Positions 1 to 9,524 are shown, counted from the first letter of the stretch. The stretch: DNA of 31,678 nt from Longimicrobiaceae bacterium (GCA_030146875.1 JASLAX010000148.1:1-31678); one strand, 5' to 3'. The notes: a model not told the origin generated them from the sequence alone. Numbers and translations are program-made.

Positions 1-113
1 GGAACGGCGCGCGCGGCGGGGGTGGCGCCCTGGGCGGGCGCCTGCGCGCCGCCCGCGGCCGGGAGCGCGGCCGCCGCCAGCGCCAGGAGGACGAGGAGAT
101 CAGTCTGCCGCAT
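1..113 (-). CDS. PilP or PilQ-like pilus assembly protein, N-terminal part only
   Basis: The gene starts inside the end of pilO (14-base overlap) and runs off the left edge of the window; only about 37 codons are visible. The visible part begins MRQTDLLVLLALAAAALPAA, a typical Sec signal peptide with a short charged start and an Ala/Leu core, followed by an Ala/Pro/Gln-rich stretch. In the usual order pilM-pilN-pilO-pilP-pilQ the next gene encodes the inner-membrane lipoprotein PilP or the outer-membrane secretin PilQ. I see no lipobox cysteine after the hydrophobic core, which favours a PilQ/AMIN-type periplasmic protein over a lipoprotein, but too little is present to decide. Confidence 0.55.
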   Translation of the reverse strand, partial: MRQTDLLVLLALAAAALPAAGGAQAPAQGATPAARAV

Positions 114-717
114 TGGACTCTCCCCCTGCGGGGATCACGTAGGTCTCGATGGAGAAGCGCCCTTCCAGGCGCTCGGCCTCGCCCCGGTCCGGCCCCGAGC
201 GCGAGTCGCCCTCGGCGGGCGGCTTGGGGGCCAGCACCAGGTTCATGGGGGTGACGATGCGCGGGAGCGACGCCACCCGGGTGAGGAACGCCCCGATCTG
301 GTGGTACGAGCCGATCACGGCCATGTCGTAGACGCGCCGCGTGTAGTACTGCTCGGCGGTGGCGCCCACGGGCTGGATCAGCGAGATCTCCACGCCGCTG
401 CGGCGCGCCTCGACCGAGATGGCGTCCAGCAGGTCCGGGAGCTCCTCGGAGGAGGGGATCAACCCCTCGACGATGCGAAGCTGCTCGCGGTGCACCGAGA
501 GCTCCTGCTCCACGGTGCCGGTGCCGCCGCCCTTGATGAGCCCGCGGGCGGTGGTGTTCTGCGTCTGCACGGCCGCCAGGCGGGTCTCCAGCTCGGCCAC
601 CTGCGCCGCGCGCGGCTTGTACACCCGGTCGTAGCCCAGGTAGCCGACCATACCGAAGAGCGCGACGCCCAGCAGCAGCTTCTTGCGAAGGTCCGGGTCC
701 AGGGGGGGAAGCGCCAT
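100..717 (-). CDS. pilO: Type IV pilus inner-membrane alignment protein PilO
   Basis: The protein has 205 residues, the usual PilO size. A short cytoplasmic start (MALPPLDPDLRKK) is followed by one membrane helix (about residues 13-30), then a coiled-coil stretch (about 34-60) and a periplasmic ferredoxin-like domain. The segment ELPDLLDAISVEARRSGVEI and the later YHQIGAFLTRVASLPRIV are typical of PilO/GspM-like proteins. PilO pairs with PilN in the inner membrane and links PilM in the cytoplasm to PilP and the secretin. The ATG lies one base after the pilN stop, so translation is probably coupled. It sits third in the pilM-N-O set, which strongly supports the call. Confidence 0.9.
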   Translation of the reverse strand: MALPPLDPDLRKKLLLGVALFGMVGYLGYDRVYKPRAAQVAELETRLAAVQTQNTTARGLIKGGGTGTVEQELSVHREQLRIVEGLIPSSEELPDLLDAISVEARRSGVEISLIQPVGATAEQYYTRRVYDMAVIGSYHQIGAFLTRVASLPRIVTPMNLVLAPKPPAEGDSRSGPDRGEAERLEGRFSIETYVIPAGGESNAAD

Positions 718-718
718 G

Positions 719-1477
719 TCAGTTCCCGGGAACGATGGAGACGGTCTCGATCAGCGCCGTGTCGGGACGCTCGTAGCGCCCCTCCAGGGTGAACTTGGTG
801 AACGTCCGCCCCTCCTCGCTGGCCTGCGCGCTGGTGACCAGCGTCACGTTCCGGATCATGGGCGAGGCCTCCAGCGTCTTCATGAAGCGCGTGAGCGCCT
901 GCGTGGAGCCGGTCGCCCCCTCCAGCGTGAACGACGGCCCGGCGGCCAGAGAGTCGGCCCGCGCCTTCGCCGCCATTCCCACGGTGTCCTTCTTGGCCGT
1001 GTCCGCCGCGCTGCCGGCGACCGGCGGGCGGGGGGCGGGGGGCGGGGCCCCGGCCTCGGCCGGGGTGTCGTCGGAGGTGAGCTTCAGCAGCCAGGTGAAC
1101 GGCGGCACGGACCGGGAGATCTCGTCCATCAGGTGCGGCCACACGTAGCGGCGCTCGTCGACCTGGCGGATGACCCCGATGCGCTGCTCGATGGTGTCGC
1201 GGCGCGCCGCCAGTCGTTCCACCAGCGCGATGGTGTTGGCCATGCGGGCGCTGTCGGCCACCTCGCGGGTGATCTCGGCCTCGAGCGTCTCCTTCTTCGT
1301 GCCCATGCGCGTGAAGCTCCACGCGCCCACGAGCAGGAGGAGCACGGCGGCCGCCGCGGCGCCGGCGACGCGCGGGTCGGGGCCGATGGAGGGGAGCGAC
1401 GGCAGGCGCATGGAGGCGCGCCCGGCGCTGGGCGCCTTCCGGGCGGAGCCGCCCGGAAGGAGGTTGATCTCGATCAA
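719..1477 (-). CDS. pilN: Type IV pilus assembly protein PilN
   Basis: The protein has 252 residues and starts with MIEINLLPGG, the highly conserved PilN cytoplasmic motif that binds the groove of PilM. This fixes the start at a TTG codon (1477-1475), a rare start; no ATG fits. One membrane helix follows (about residues 38-55, rich in Ala/Leu/Val), then a coiled coil and a periplasmic domain ending in the STQALTRFMKTLEAS and VTLVTS segments that resemble PilN/GspL-type folds. A Pro/Ala/Gly-rich low-complexity insert lies around residues 138-155. It is 16 bases downstream of pilM and one base upstream of pilO. Confidence 0.9.
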   Translation of the reverse strand: MIEINLLPGGSARKAPSAGRASMRLPSLPSIGPDPRVAGAAAAAVLLLLVGAWSFTRMGTKKETLEAEITREVADSARMANTIALVERLAARRDTIEQRIGVIRQVDERRYVWPHLMDEISRSVPPFTWLLKLTSDDTPAEAGAPPPAPRPPVAGSAADTAKKDTVGMAAKARADSLAAGPSFTLEGATGSTQALTRFMKTLEASPMIRNVTLVTSAQASEEGRTFTKFTLEGRYERPDTALIETVSIVPGN

Positions 1478-1493
1478 AGGAGGAGCCCCTGGG

Positions 1494-2543
1494 TTACGCG
1501 GCGGTTCGCAGGGCGAGCCCCACCGACAGCATCAGCATCGGCGCGAGCTCGTCGACAGGGAACAGGGCCGTGACGTTCGGGCGGACGCGCAGGCGGGCGA
1601 GGGGCGAGGCCACCTCGGTGCGTGCGCGGAGGCGGGCGGCGACCACGTCGACCACGCCGGGGATGCGGGCCCCGCCGCCGCAGAGGTAGACCTTCCCCAG
1701 CCCGGCGCCGCCGGCGTCGCTCATGGAGAGGAAGGCCACGGCGCGCTCGATCCCCGTCGCAAGCTCCTCGGAGCCCTCAGCCAGCAGCTCGCGGTACTCG
1801 GCGGTGCGGTCGGAGCGGCCCTGGAGCACCGACTCGGCGTCGTCGGTCGACAGGCCGTGCAGGCGGCGCAGGTCCTCGCGCAGGCGGCGCGAGCCGAAGG
1901 GAACGTCGCGGGTCAGGATGAGCGTGCCCTCCTGCATGACGTTCACGGTCGAGATCTCGTGGCCCACGTTCACCAGCGCCACCACGCCCGTCATGGCCTC
2001 GGGATAGTTGCGTTCGAAGGCGTTGTGCAGCGCGAACGAGTCCACGTCCACCACCGAGGGCGCGATCCCGGCGTCGCGCAGCAGCGAAACCTTCTGGTCC
2101 ACCACCTCGCGCTTGGCGGCCACCAGCAGCACGCTCATCTGCAGGCCGTCGTCGAGCGGGTCAAGGATCTGGAAGTCGAGCTGCACGTTCTCCATGTCGA
2201 AGGGCACGTACTGCTCGGCCTCCCACCGGATCACGTCGCGCGCATCGGACTCCTTCATGCGGTCCATCTGGATCTTCTTGACCATCACGTCCCGGCCCCC
2301 CACCGAGGCCACCAGGTACCTGGGCTTGATCCCCGCCGTGTCCAGCAGCGAGCGCACCGTCTCCACGACGATCTGGGGGTCCATGACCTCGCCCTCCACG
2401 ATCGCGTCGGCGATCAGGGGGGTGTGGGAGACGTGGACCAGCTCCGGCTCGGAGCCGGAATGATCGATCACCGCCAGCTTGACGAAGCCGCTGCCAATGT
2501 CGAGGCCCACCGTGCTCTTGTTGCGACGGAAGAGCGAAGCCAT
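1494..2543 (-). CDS. pilM: Type IV pilus assembly ATPase-fold protein PilM
   Basis: The protein has 349 residues, the normal length for PilM, an actin/FtsA-like cytoplasmic protein that binds ATP and PilN. The phosphate-1 motif VGLDIGSGFVKLAVID is near the N terminus, the second phosphate loop is ALVNVGHEISTVNV, and the adenosine motif is YLCGGGARIPGV near the C terminus. The segment DVIRWEAEQYVPFDMENVQLDF is a hallmark of the family. It is the first gene after a clear promoter (see 2629-2657) and leads pilN, pilO and the next pil gene. I see no clear Shine-Dalgarno sequence in front of its ATG. Confidence 0.93.
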   Translation of the reverse strand: MASLFRRNKSTVGLDIGSGFVKLAVIDHSGSEPELVHVSHTPLIADAIVEGEVMDPQIVVETVRSLLDTAGIKPRYLVASVGGRDVMVKKIQMDRMKESDARDVIRWEAEQYVPFDMENVQLDFQILDPLDDGLQMSVLLVAAKREVVDQKVSLLRDAGIAPSVVDVDSFALHNAFERNYPEAMTGVVALVNVGHEISTVNVMQEGTLILTRDVPFGSRRLREDLRRLHGLSTDDAESVLQGRSDRTAEYRELLAEGSEELATGIERAVAFLSMSDAGGAGLGKVYLCGGGARIPGVVDVVAARLRARTEVASPLARLRVRPNVTALFPVDELAPMLMLSVGLALRTAA

Positions 2544-2628
2544 GCGTGAGTTACGGCCGGGGATCCGGGGGACGGGGGGCGCCGGGAGCGCACCCCCCTG
2601 CGGGGATGGGAACGGTAGGGTATGGGCT

Positions 2629-2657
2629 AGGATAGCGCGTCAGGACACGAGCGTCAA
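2629..2657 (-). promoter_or_regulatory. Sigma-70-type promoter for pilMNO
   Basis: On the minus strand, TTGACG (2657-2652) is followed after exactly 17 bases by TATCCT (2634-2629). The match to the -35/-10 consensus is good. It lies in the 126-base gap between the PilX-like gene and pilM, with an expected 5' leader of about 80 bases. It would let pilMNO be made separately from the minor pilins upstream. Predicted from sequence only. Confidence 0.6.
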
Positions 2658-2669
2658 GCGGGACGCGCC

Positions 2670-3887
2670 TTAGCGCACCACCTCGAACCAGTTGAACACC
2701 GGCCGCGTGGCCACGGCGCGCGTGGGCGTGACGTTGGCGCGCATGGCGGCCTCGGCCTGCGCAATGGCGCACGTGTTGTAGCGGATCACCGCGTTGCCCA
2801 GGATGGAGTTGTCCTCGGTGGTGCCATCGGTCCCGCCGGTGGCGTCGATCTCGAGCGAGGTGCCGATCAGCGCGCCCTCGATCTTGGCGATGCCGCTCTG
2901 CGAGCCGCGGATCTTGGCGCCGCCCTCCACCAGGATGATGCCCTTGTACGTGAACCCGCCCTGGATGTTCAGGTCGCCGTTGCGCACGATCAGCATGCCC
3001 TGCCCGTATTCCCCGTTGATCGTCACGGTGCCGCCGCCGGCGTCGATCATGACGGTCGGGTAGTACGACGTGTCGGCCAGGGCGCAGCTCACCCCCAGCG
3101 ACCGCGGGCACCCCCAGTTGTACTTGGTGGTGCGCGCGTGGGCGGTGCTGGGCTGCTGGCTGAACTCGCCGGGGTCGAACTTGATGCTGGCGAAGGTGGC
3201 CAGGTAGTCCACGCTGTTGCCGTTCAGCACGTAGTTCGAGAGCTCCGCCGCGGTCCGGGTGTCCCGGATGATCCCGCCCTCGATCTCCACGCGGTTCCCC
3301 GAGAGCTGGAGCTCGGCGCCCGCGGCCAGGCGGACGGCGGACTCGGCCGTGCCCCCGCCGGCGCAGAGGCTCTGGTCGGTCTGGTTGCTGATCTCGGACG
3401 AGCCGCCGAGCTGCGTGTTGCCGCCGAAGGTGGCCCCGGCCTCGATCTGGAAGTCCACGTCGATCACGGTGCTGGAGAGCCGGATCGTGGCCACCACCGT
3501 GCGCCCGCCCCGCGTGGGGGTGGCGGAGACGGTGTAGAAGTACGTGGGGCCGGCGGTGAGCGGCGCCGCCGGAGGGGCCGCCACGCGGGCCTCCAGCACG
3601 TTGATGGTCAGCGGCACCGCGCTCCCGGGCGCCGTGTAGGCGATCCCCTGCCCCGCGGCCAGCGTGGAGCCCCCGCCCTGGGAGGCGATGTAGGCCTGCA
3701 GCCCGCCCTCCACGGCGTACAGGTCCCGCGTGGCGTCGCGCTGCGCGCCGCTCAGCGCCGTCTGGGTGGACGACGTGAGCAGGATGGTGGTCACCATGAT
3801 GGAGACGGTGACCAGTCCCAGGAGCGCCAGCGGAAGCGCGACGCCGCGGCGGTCCGTCAGGCCGCGCGGGAGGAGACGATGGGGCAT
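2670..3887 (-). CDS. PilX/GspK-like minor pilin
   Basis: The protein has 405 residues when started at the ATG at 3887, which has GGAG five bases upstream. The N terminus reads LTDRRGVALPLALLGLVTVS: a basic stretch, Gly, then a hydrophobic helix. This is the PilX/GspK pattern, in which the cleavage Gly is kept but the Glu at position +5 of mature pilins is missing. YAVEGGLQAYIASQ after the helix is also typical of PilX-type proteins. The remaining 330 residues look like a Gly/Thr/Ser-rich beta-structured domain (repeated short strands such as GGTVTINGEYGQGMLIVRNG). By analogy with GspK, it may cap the pilus or start its assembly. It is 11 bases after the PilW-like gene. Confidence 0.75.
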   Translation of the reverse strand: MPHRLLPRGLTDRRGVALPLALLGLVTVSIMVTTILLTSSTQTALSGAQRDATRDLYAVEGGLQAYIASQGGGSTLAAGQGIAYTAPGSAVPLTINVLEARVAAPPAAPLTAGPTYFYTVSATPTRGGRTVVATIRLSSTVIDVDFQIEAGATFGGNTQLGGSSEISNQTDQSLCAGGGTAESAVRLAAGAELQLSGNRVEIEGGIIRDTRTAAELSNYVLNGNSVDYLATFASIKFDPGEFSQQPSTAHARTTKYNWGCPRSLGVSCALADTSYYPTVMIDAGGGTVTINGEYGQGMLIVRNGDLNIQGGFTYKGIILVEGGAKIRGSQSGIAKIEGALIGTSLEIDATGGTDGTTEDNSILGNAVIRYNTCAIAQAEAAMRANVTPTRAVATRPVFNWFEVVR

Positions 3888-3898
3888 TGGGACTCCGC

Positions 3899-4786
3899 TC
3901 AGTTGCGAAGGAAGACGTCGATGGAGTCGGTCAGCGTCTGCCGGATCTCGGCGTTCGGCGACCGGCTCTGGGTGCCCACGATCACGCGCACCCGCCGCAC
4001 CTGGCGGGGGACGGCGGGCGCGGCGAGCTGGCTGCCCGCCGCGTCGAAGTAGCGCAGGGTGAACTGCGCCCCGCTGCCGGCCAGCGGGCCGGCGATGGGC
4101 TCCGGCGAGCCGCCGTCGGTGGCGTAGCTGCGGCGCAGCCATGTCCCGGGGACGGACGAGGCGCCCACGTCGTACGTCACCACGTCGAACAGGTACGCCG
4201 ACGACCCCGGGTTGGCGGAGGCGGCCCCCGCGCCCGAGTACGAGCGCACCGTGATCCCCGCGGCGGGATTGGGCTGCAGCTGGGCGTTGCAGAGCGCGGT
4301 GGCCAGCCCGCCGGTGGTGGCGGTGCGGTCGGAGACGTCGCTGAACACCCAGCCGGCGTTGAAGGCCGAGTCGCGCACGGCCAGCCGGTCGGCGCCGGTG
4401 CGGAAGACGGGCGAGGCGTCGGTCGGGTACGCCACGGCCAGGTCGCCGCCCGCCACCGTGCCGCACACGATCCCGAACGCGCGCGGCGAGCGGAAGGAGA
4501 TGGTCGACTCGTCGGCCGTGAGCAGCCCCACGGGGGCGTTCAGCGCGGTCTGCGTGTCCACCTGCACGGCGCGCAGCTCGCTGGAGAGGATCTCCAGGGC
4601 CGCGCGGGCGTTCTGGTGCACCTCCTCGCGGGCGCCCTGCACCTCGACGAAGCGGCTCTGCCCCCGGATGAGCTGGAAGATCACCCCGGCGAGGATGGCG
4701 CTGATCGTCAGCGCGACCATCACCTCCACCAGGGTGAAGCCCCCGCGGGCCCGCCCGTCAGTTGGCGAACGAGGGGTGGTATACAT
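3899..4786 (-). CDS. PilW-like minor pilin
   Basis: The protein has 295 residues with a prepilin peptidase site, RARGG/FTLVEVMVALTISA, including Glu at +5 and the usual hydrophobic helix. The following REEVHQNARAALEILSSELR is the standard PilW/GspJ helix. The rest is a large Ser/Thr/Ala-rich head domain. The start codon lies inside the end of the PilV-like gene (29-base overlap), so the two are translationally coupled. PilW-type pilins join PilV, PilX and FimU in a tip complex that primes the pilus. Confidence 0.82.
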   Translation of the reverse strand: MYTTPRSPTDGRARGGFTLVEVMVALTISAILAGVIFQLIRGQSRFVEVQGAREEVHQNARAALEILSSELRAVQVDTQTALNAPVGLLTADESTISFRSPRAFGIVCGTVAGGDLAVAYPTDASPVFRTGADRLAVRDSAFNAGWVFSDVSDRTATTGGLATALCNAQLQPNPAAGITVRSYSGAGAASANPGSSAYLFDVVTYDVGASSVPGTWLRRSYATDGGSPEPIAGPLAGSGAQFTLRYFDAAGSQLAAPAVPRQVRRVRVIVGTQSRSPNAEIRQTLTDSIDVFLRN

Positions 4787-5162
4787 AGGAGATGACGGTG
4801 ACGGTGTCGAGCTGGAAGGACAGCCCGGAGCGCGGGATCGCGCGGACGGTGATGCGCCGCGTCTGCGCGGGGATGGCGCCGCCGGACTCGATTTCCACGC
4901 AGACCTGCGGCGAGCCGGAGCAGCCGGTGGGCCAGCTCCCGGTGGGCTGCTGGCGCATCTGCGCCACGGAGCCCTCGAGCGCGCGGGCGGCCAGCGTGGT
5001 GTACTCGCTCTCCAGCTCGGCGCGGGCCATGGCGCGCGAGGCGCCGATGCCCAGCGCCTCCAGCCCCAGCAGCCCCACCGCCAGGATCACCATGGCGACC
5101 AGGACCTCGATGAGCGTGAAGCCGTCCTGTCCCCGGGGGGCGCGCGTCGGGTCAGTCGACAC
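4758..5162 (-). CDS. PilV-like minor pilin
   Basis: The protein has 134 residues. The class III signal is GQDG/FTLIEVLVAMVILAVG, with Glu at +5, and the helix continues as LLGLEALGIGASRAMARAE, the pattern of PilV/GspI proteins. The start is GTG (5162-5160), preceded by GGAAGGA; it overlaps the end of the GspH-like gene by 11 bases. Two cysteines (GCSGSPQVC) could form a disulfide in the head domain. It is the third of five pilin-like genes in a row. Confidence 0.83.
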   Translation of the reverse strand: MSTDPTRAPRGQDGFTLIEVLVAMVILAVGLLGLEALGIGASRAMARAELESEYTTLAARALEGSVAQMRQQPTGSWPTGCSGSPQVCVEIESGGAIPAQTRRITVRAIPRSGLSFQLDTVTVISYVYHPSFAN

Positions 5163-5625
5163 GGTACGTCCTTCCGCTGGCGAAGAGTTTTACCGAGTCC
5201 GCGCGGGTGCCCAGCGTCAGACGGACGGTGCCCGCGGAGCCCGGAACGGAGAGGTGGCCGCGGGAGTTGAAGGTCACGGCCGATCCCGGGAGCGAGAGCA
5301 CGGCGCCGGGCGCGTCATCGGCGAAGTCCACCGTGCGCACGATGCGCGCGCCGGCGGCCTCGTTCACCGTGATGGTGTAGCCCGAGCTCCCCGTGATGGG
5401 GGCGACGGTGACCGTGCGCCCCGTCCGCACCGCCAGGATCCGCGAGTAGGCCAGGTCGGCCGTCACGCGGTTGATGGCGTGCGTGATGCGGTTGGCGCGG
5501 ATCATCCCGCTCATGACCGGAAAGGCCATGGCCAGGACCAGGCCGGTGATGGCCATGACGGCGAGGAGCTCAGCCAGGGTGAATCCCTTGGAGCCCCGTG
5601 GGCGGGGGGCCGGGTGTGGTTGCAT
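5152..5625 (-). CDS. GspH/FimT-like pseudopilin
   Basis: I start the gene at the ATG at 5625 (157 residues), because the prepilin signal RGSKG/FTLAELLAVMAITG then lies at residues 10-30; a longer frame exists upstream but its first 35 residues look like non-coding sequence. Glu at +5 is present. The segment NRVTADLAYSRILAVRTGRTVTVAP and the closing VTFNSRGHLSVPGSAGTVRLTLG are classic GspH domain landmarks. It is followed with an 11-base overlap by the PilV-like gene. Confidence 0.82.
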   Translation of the reverse strand: MQPHPAPRPRGSKGFTLAELLAVMAITGLVLAMAFPVMSGMIRANRITHAINRVTADLAYSRILAVRTGRTVTVAPITGSSGYTITVNEAAGARIVRTVDFADDAPGAVLSLPGSAVTFNSRGHLSVPGSAGTVRLTLGTRADSVKLFASGRTYRVD

Positions 5626-5752
5626 GCCCGTTTCCACAGGAAAACCCGTGCCCGCCCGCGAACCGCGCGAATCCTCGCGTTTTCTCTGAAGAAAACCCCG
5701 CGAAGCGGCAAACCCTGCCCGCCCGGGCAAACTTTTCCCGCCGCGGCCCCGC

Positions 5753-6241
5753 TCAGAATCTGCGGTAGAAGCGCCCCGCCACCGACACCACCACGGAGTC
5801 CATGGCGGCGCCGCGGCGCGCCCACACCTGCCGGTTGGCCGCCGGCAGCAGCAGCCCCCGCGAGCTGAACGCCACCGAGTCGGAGCGGTTGCTGGAGACG
5901 CACGTCCCCCGCCCCTCGTCGCGCAGCGAGGTGGTCTTCGCCACGCGCGGCGAGGGTCCCCGGATGGTCACCGTCCACGACGAGCCCGCGTACACGCCGC
6001 CGCGCGACGGGCAGTCCGGGTCCGGCACGAAGCGCAGCACCGCGCGATGCCCCGACCGGATGGCCAGGATCCGCGTCAGGTTGGCGTCGGCCACCCAGCG
6101 GTTGAGCGCGCCGCGGGTGCGCGCCCGGTCGTTGTACGCCCGCAGCGACGGCGCCGTCATGGCCGCCACCATTCCCACGATCACGATCGCCACCACCAGC
6201 TCGGCGAGCGTGTACCCCGCCCCTCCCCACCCCTTTCGCAT
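5753..6241 (-). CDS. Second GspH/FimT-like pseudopilin
   Basis: The protein has 162 residues. Its signal is GWGGAG/YTLAELVVAIVIVG, with Tyr instead of Phe at +1 but Glu at +5 retained. NRWVADANLTRILAIRSGHRAVLRF and SDSVAFSSRGLLLPAANRQVW correspond to the GspH domain segments of the next gene, so the two are diverged paralogs. A pair of cysteines (at PDPDCPSRGG and GRGTCVSSN) could form a disulfide. GGAG lies seven bases before the ATG. It is the first gene of the minor-pilin run and is separated from the next by 127 bases with no gene. Confidence 0.8.
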   Translation of the reverse strand: MRKGWGGAGYTLAELVVAIVIVGMVAAMTAPSLRAYNDRARTRGALNRWVADANLTRILAIRSGHRAVLRFVPDPDCPSRGGVYAGSSWTVTIRGPSPRVAKTTSLRDEGRGTCVSSNRSDSVAFSSRGLLLPAANRQVWARRGAAMDSVVVSVAGRFYRRF

Positions 6242-6289
6242 CCGTCCGCTCCGCGCCGGGAATCGTCATGGCCCTGAACGAGCGGCGGC

Positions 6290-6318
6290 AGTCTATCGGG
6301 GCTCGGCGGGAGGCGCAA
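6290..6318 (-). promoter_or_regulatory. Candidate promoter of the minor-pilin operon
   Basis: On the minus strand, TTGCGC (6318-6313), 17 bases, then TAGACT (6295-6290), about 50 bases before the first pilin gene. The match is moderate. I looked for the sigma-54 pattern (GG-N10-GC) expected for a PilR target and saw none here. Confidence 0.4.
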
Positions 6319-6329
6319 GGGGGGATGGG

Positions 6330-7687
<1,358 letters not shown>

Positions 7688-7691
<4 letters not shown>

Positions 7692-8944
7692 GTGTCCACC
7701 AGGTAGGCCGGGAGGGTCAGGGTGAAGGCGGCGCCCCCGCCGTCGGCGGAGGAGACCTCGACGCGGCCGCCGAAGTCTGCGACGGTGCTCGCCACGATGG
7801 CAAGGCCGAGCCCGGTGCCCTGCCCCGGCGCGCGGGTGGTGAAGAAGGGGTCGAACACGGCCTCGATCTGCTCCTTGGGGATCCCCGGGCCGTCGTCGGC
7901 CACCACCACGCGCACCACCTGCGTGCCGGGCTCGATCAGCGTGCCCTCGCGCGCCGAGACGTAGCGCGGGCGCCGCAGGTGGGCGTACGACACGCCGGGC
8001 GGGTCGTCGCTGCGCCGCGGGGGGACCACGCGCTCGGGGGTGAAGCGCTCGGTGCGGGTGGCGACGGTGATGCGCCCGTGCCCCCCCAGCGCCGCCTCGG
8101 CGTTGGAGAGCAGGTTCACGAAGACCTGGTCCAGGGGGTGGGGAACGGCTCGCACGGGGAGCATGTCGTTGCCCAGGCGCAGCACCAGCTCCACCCCGGC
8201 CAGGCGCCCCTGGTCGCGCAGCAGGTCCACCACGCGCCGCACGGACGCGTTCACGTCCACCGCCTCGCGCTGCACGGGCAGGGGGCGCGAGTACTCCAGC
8301 AGCCCGCGCACGATGCGGTCGATGCGGCGCGTCTCGCGCTCCACCCCCTCCAGCAGCTCGGGGTCCACCCCGCGGCGGCGCAGCAGGGCGGCGTAGCCCA
8401 GCAGGGCGCCCAGCGGGTTCCCCACCTCGTGCGCCACGCCCGCGGCCAGGCGCCCCACGGACGCCATCTTCTCGGCCTGCACCAGGTCGCGCTGGGTGGC
8501 CAGCAGGATCCGGTTGGTCTCGTCGAGCGAGCGGACGTTCTCGGAGAGGCGCGCCTGGTTCTCCAGGAGCTGATCGGTCAGGCGGTTCAGCGCGCCGGCC
8601 AGCGCCGCCATCTCGCGCGTCTCGCCGGGAACGGCGCGGCGCTGGAAGTCGCCGCCGGCGATGGCCTCGGCGGCGGAGGCGGCGTCGGAGACGGGGCGCA
8701 CGACCAGCCGGTCGATCAGGTAGCTCCCCAGCCCCACGAAGACCAGGACGTCCAGCCCCATCAGCACCAGCCCCAGCCAGATGGGGCGCACCGCGAAGGC
8801 GGGGAGGTCCAGTACGGTCCAGGTCGCGAAGGCGAGGAGGAGTGCGGCGACCGCCAGGAAGGAGAGGTTGAAGAGGAGCTCCCCGCGAAGAGAGCCCCGG
8901 CGTCGCTCGGGGCTCTCTTCGCGTGCTCGCCCGGGTCGGGTCAC
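7688..8944 (-). CDS. PilS-like membrane histidine kinase
   Basis: The protein has 418 residues from a GTG at 8944. Two membrane helices (about 23-46 and 55-77) bracket only a tiny outer loop, so sensing is probably within the membrane or cytoplasm. A HAMP-like segment (78-130) and a coiled coil follow. The dimerization domain has the H-box GVAHEVGNPLG with His172; the ATPase domain has the N-box NLLSNAEAAL (Asn281), ADDGPGIP, FDPFFTT and GQGTGLGLAIV. It overlaps the regulator gene by four bases, so they form one two-component pair. The start is uncertain: a perfect hairpin (8884-8923) covers codons 8-20, and upstream in-frame sequence looks non-coding. Confidence 0.85.
8884..8923 (-). other. 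Perfect 15-bp inverted repeat over the kinase start region
   Basis: CGCGAAGAGAGCCCC (8884-8898) and GGGGCTCTCTTCGCG (8909-8923) are exact inverse complements with a 10-base loop. The stem lies just downstream of the small gene ending at 8968 and inside the first codons assigned to the kinase. No T-run follows in the minus direction (the next bases are GAGCTCCTCTTC). It may be a terminator of the small gene, or an RNA structure controlling kinase translation. Confidence 0.5.
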
Positions 8945-8967
8945 GCCGGGTCGCGTGCGGCGCAGGG

Positions 8968-9168
8968 TCAGGCCCCCGCGGGCGCCGCCGTGCGGATGGA
9001 GTCGCGGTCCACGGGCTTTCGCCGGGCGCCGGGGATGGCCTCTCGTTCGATCAGGTGCCAGATCCGGTCGACGACGGTGCCCGTGGGGTCCTCCCACGCC
9101 ACGATCCCCTCGGCCTGGGCCCGCTCCATCGCTCGACGCAGCGCGTGCTTGCTTACCGGCTTCCGCAT
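8968..9168 (-). CDS. Small protein of unknown function (66 aa)
   Basis: I do not recognise the family. The start is set at the ATG at 9168 because GGAGG lies six bases upstream; an ATG four codons earlier (9180) lacks such a site. The protein is mostly charged and helical: a basic start (MRKPVSKHALRRAMERAQAE), then GTVVDRIWHLIEREAIPG and a charged tail. There is no signal peptide or membrane helix. Coding bias and ribosome site support a real gene. It lies upstream of the kinase-regulator pair in the same direction with a strong hairpin in between. Confidence 0.5.
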   Translation of the reverse strand: MRKPVSKHALRRAMERAQAEGIVAWEDPTGTVVDRIWHLIEREAIPGARRKPVDRDSIRTAAPAGA

Positions 9169-9338
9169 TGGCTCCTCCATCTCGTCCAGGGAACGTCACC
9201 GAAAGGTTCGGCCCGGCCGTGCGACGCTCCGGCCGTGCCGGAGATGGTCTCGCGAGAGACCCTGTCCCATATGGTAACACCAATCCCCGGAGCGCGCGAG
9301 GGTGGCGCGGAGGGCGACGCCAAGCCGCTGCCGCGGCC

Positions 9339-9524
9339 CTAGTTGTGGCAGCGCATCTGCCGGTCGCAGCGGGTCGCGCAGCGGCGGCAGAGCAGGAGGG
9401 GCCGGCAGAGCCCGCGGTCCCAGTCCCGCGCCCCACACCGGGGGCACGGCGGGTTCATGAAGCGGCGCACCAGGAGCCCCCCGCTGAGGGCGGCCGCGGT
9501 GAGCAGGGCAGTCGCGATTACCAC
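9339..9524 (-). CDS. Small membrane protein with a cysteine-rich, zinc-ribbon-like tail (61 aa)
   Basis: The start is a GTG at 9524 with GGAAG about eight bases upstream. Residues 1-19 (VVIATALLTAAALSGGLLVR) form a single membrane helix ending in arginines, so the tail should be cytoplasmic. The tail has seven cysteines: CPRC (27-30), Cys40, CRRC (46-49), Cys53 and Cys59. The paired CxxC motifs suggest a zinc ribbon or knuckle. No family is recognised. It is divergent from the first small-peptide gene and may belong to that locus or be independent. Length is short and the start is not certain. Confidence 0.45.
   Translation of the reverse strand: MVIATALLTAAALSGGLLVRRFMNPPCPRCGARDWDRGLCRPLLLCRRCATRCDRQMRCHN

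Noticed and set aside
2551..4466. Long alternative frames opposite or overlapping the pilin genes
   Set aside because: High GC makes long open frames on all strands. Only the frames with prepilin signals, ribosome sites and coupled starts make sense.
9246..9261. GGTCTC-GCGA-GAGACC small dyad
   Set aside because: Only six-base arms in a GC-rich gap; likely chance, and no promoter could be fixed next to it.
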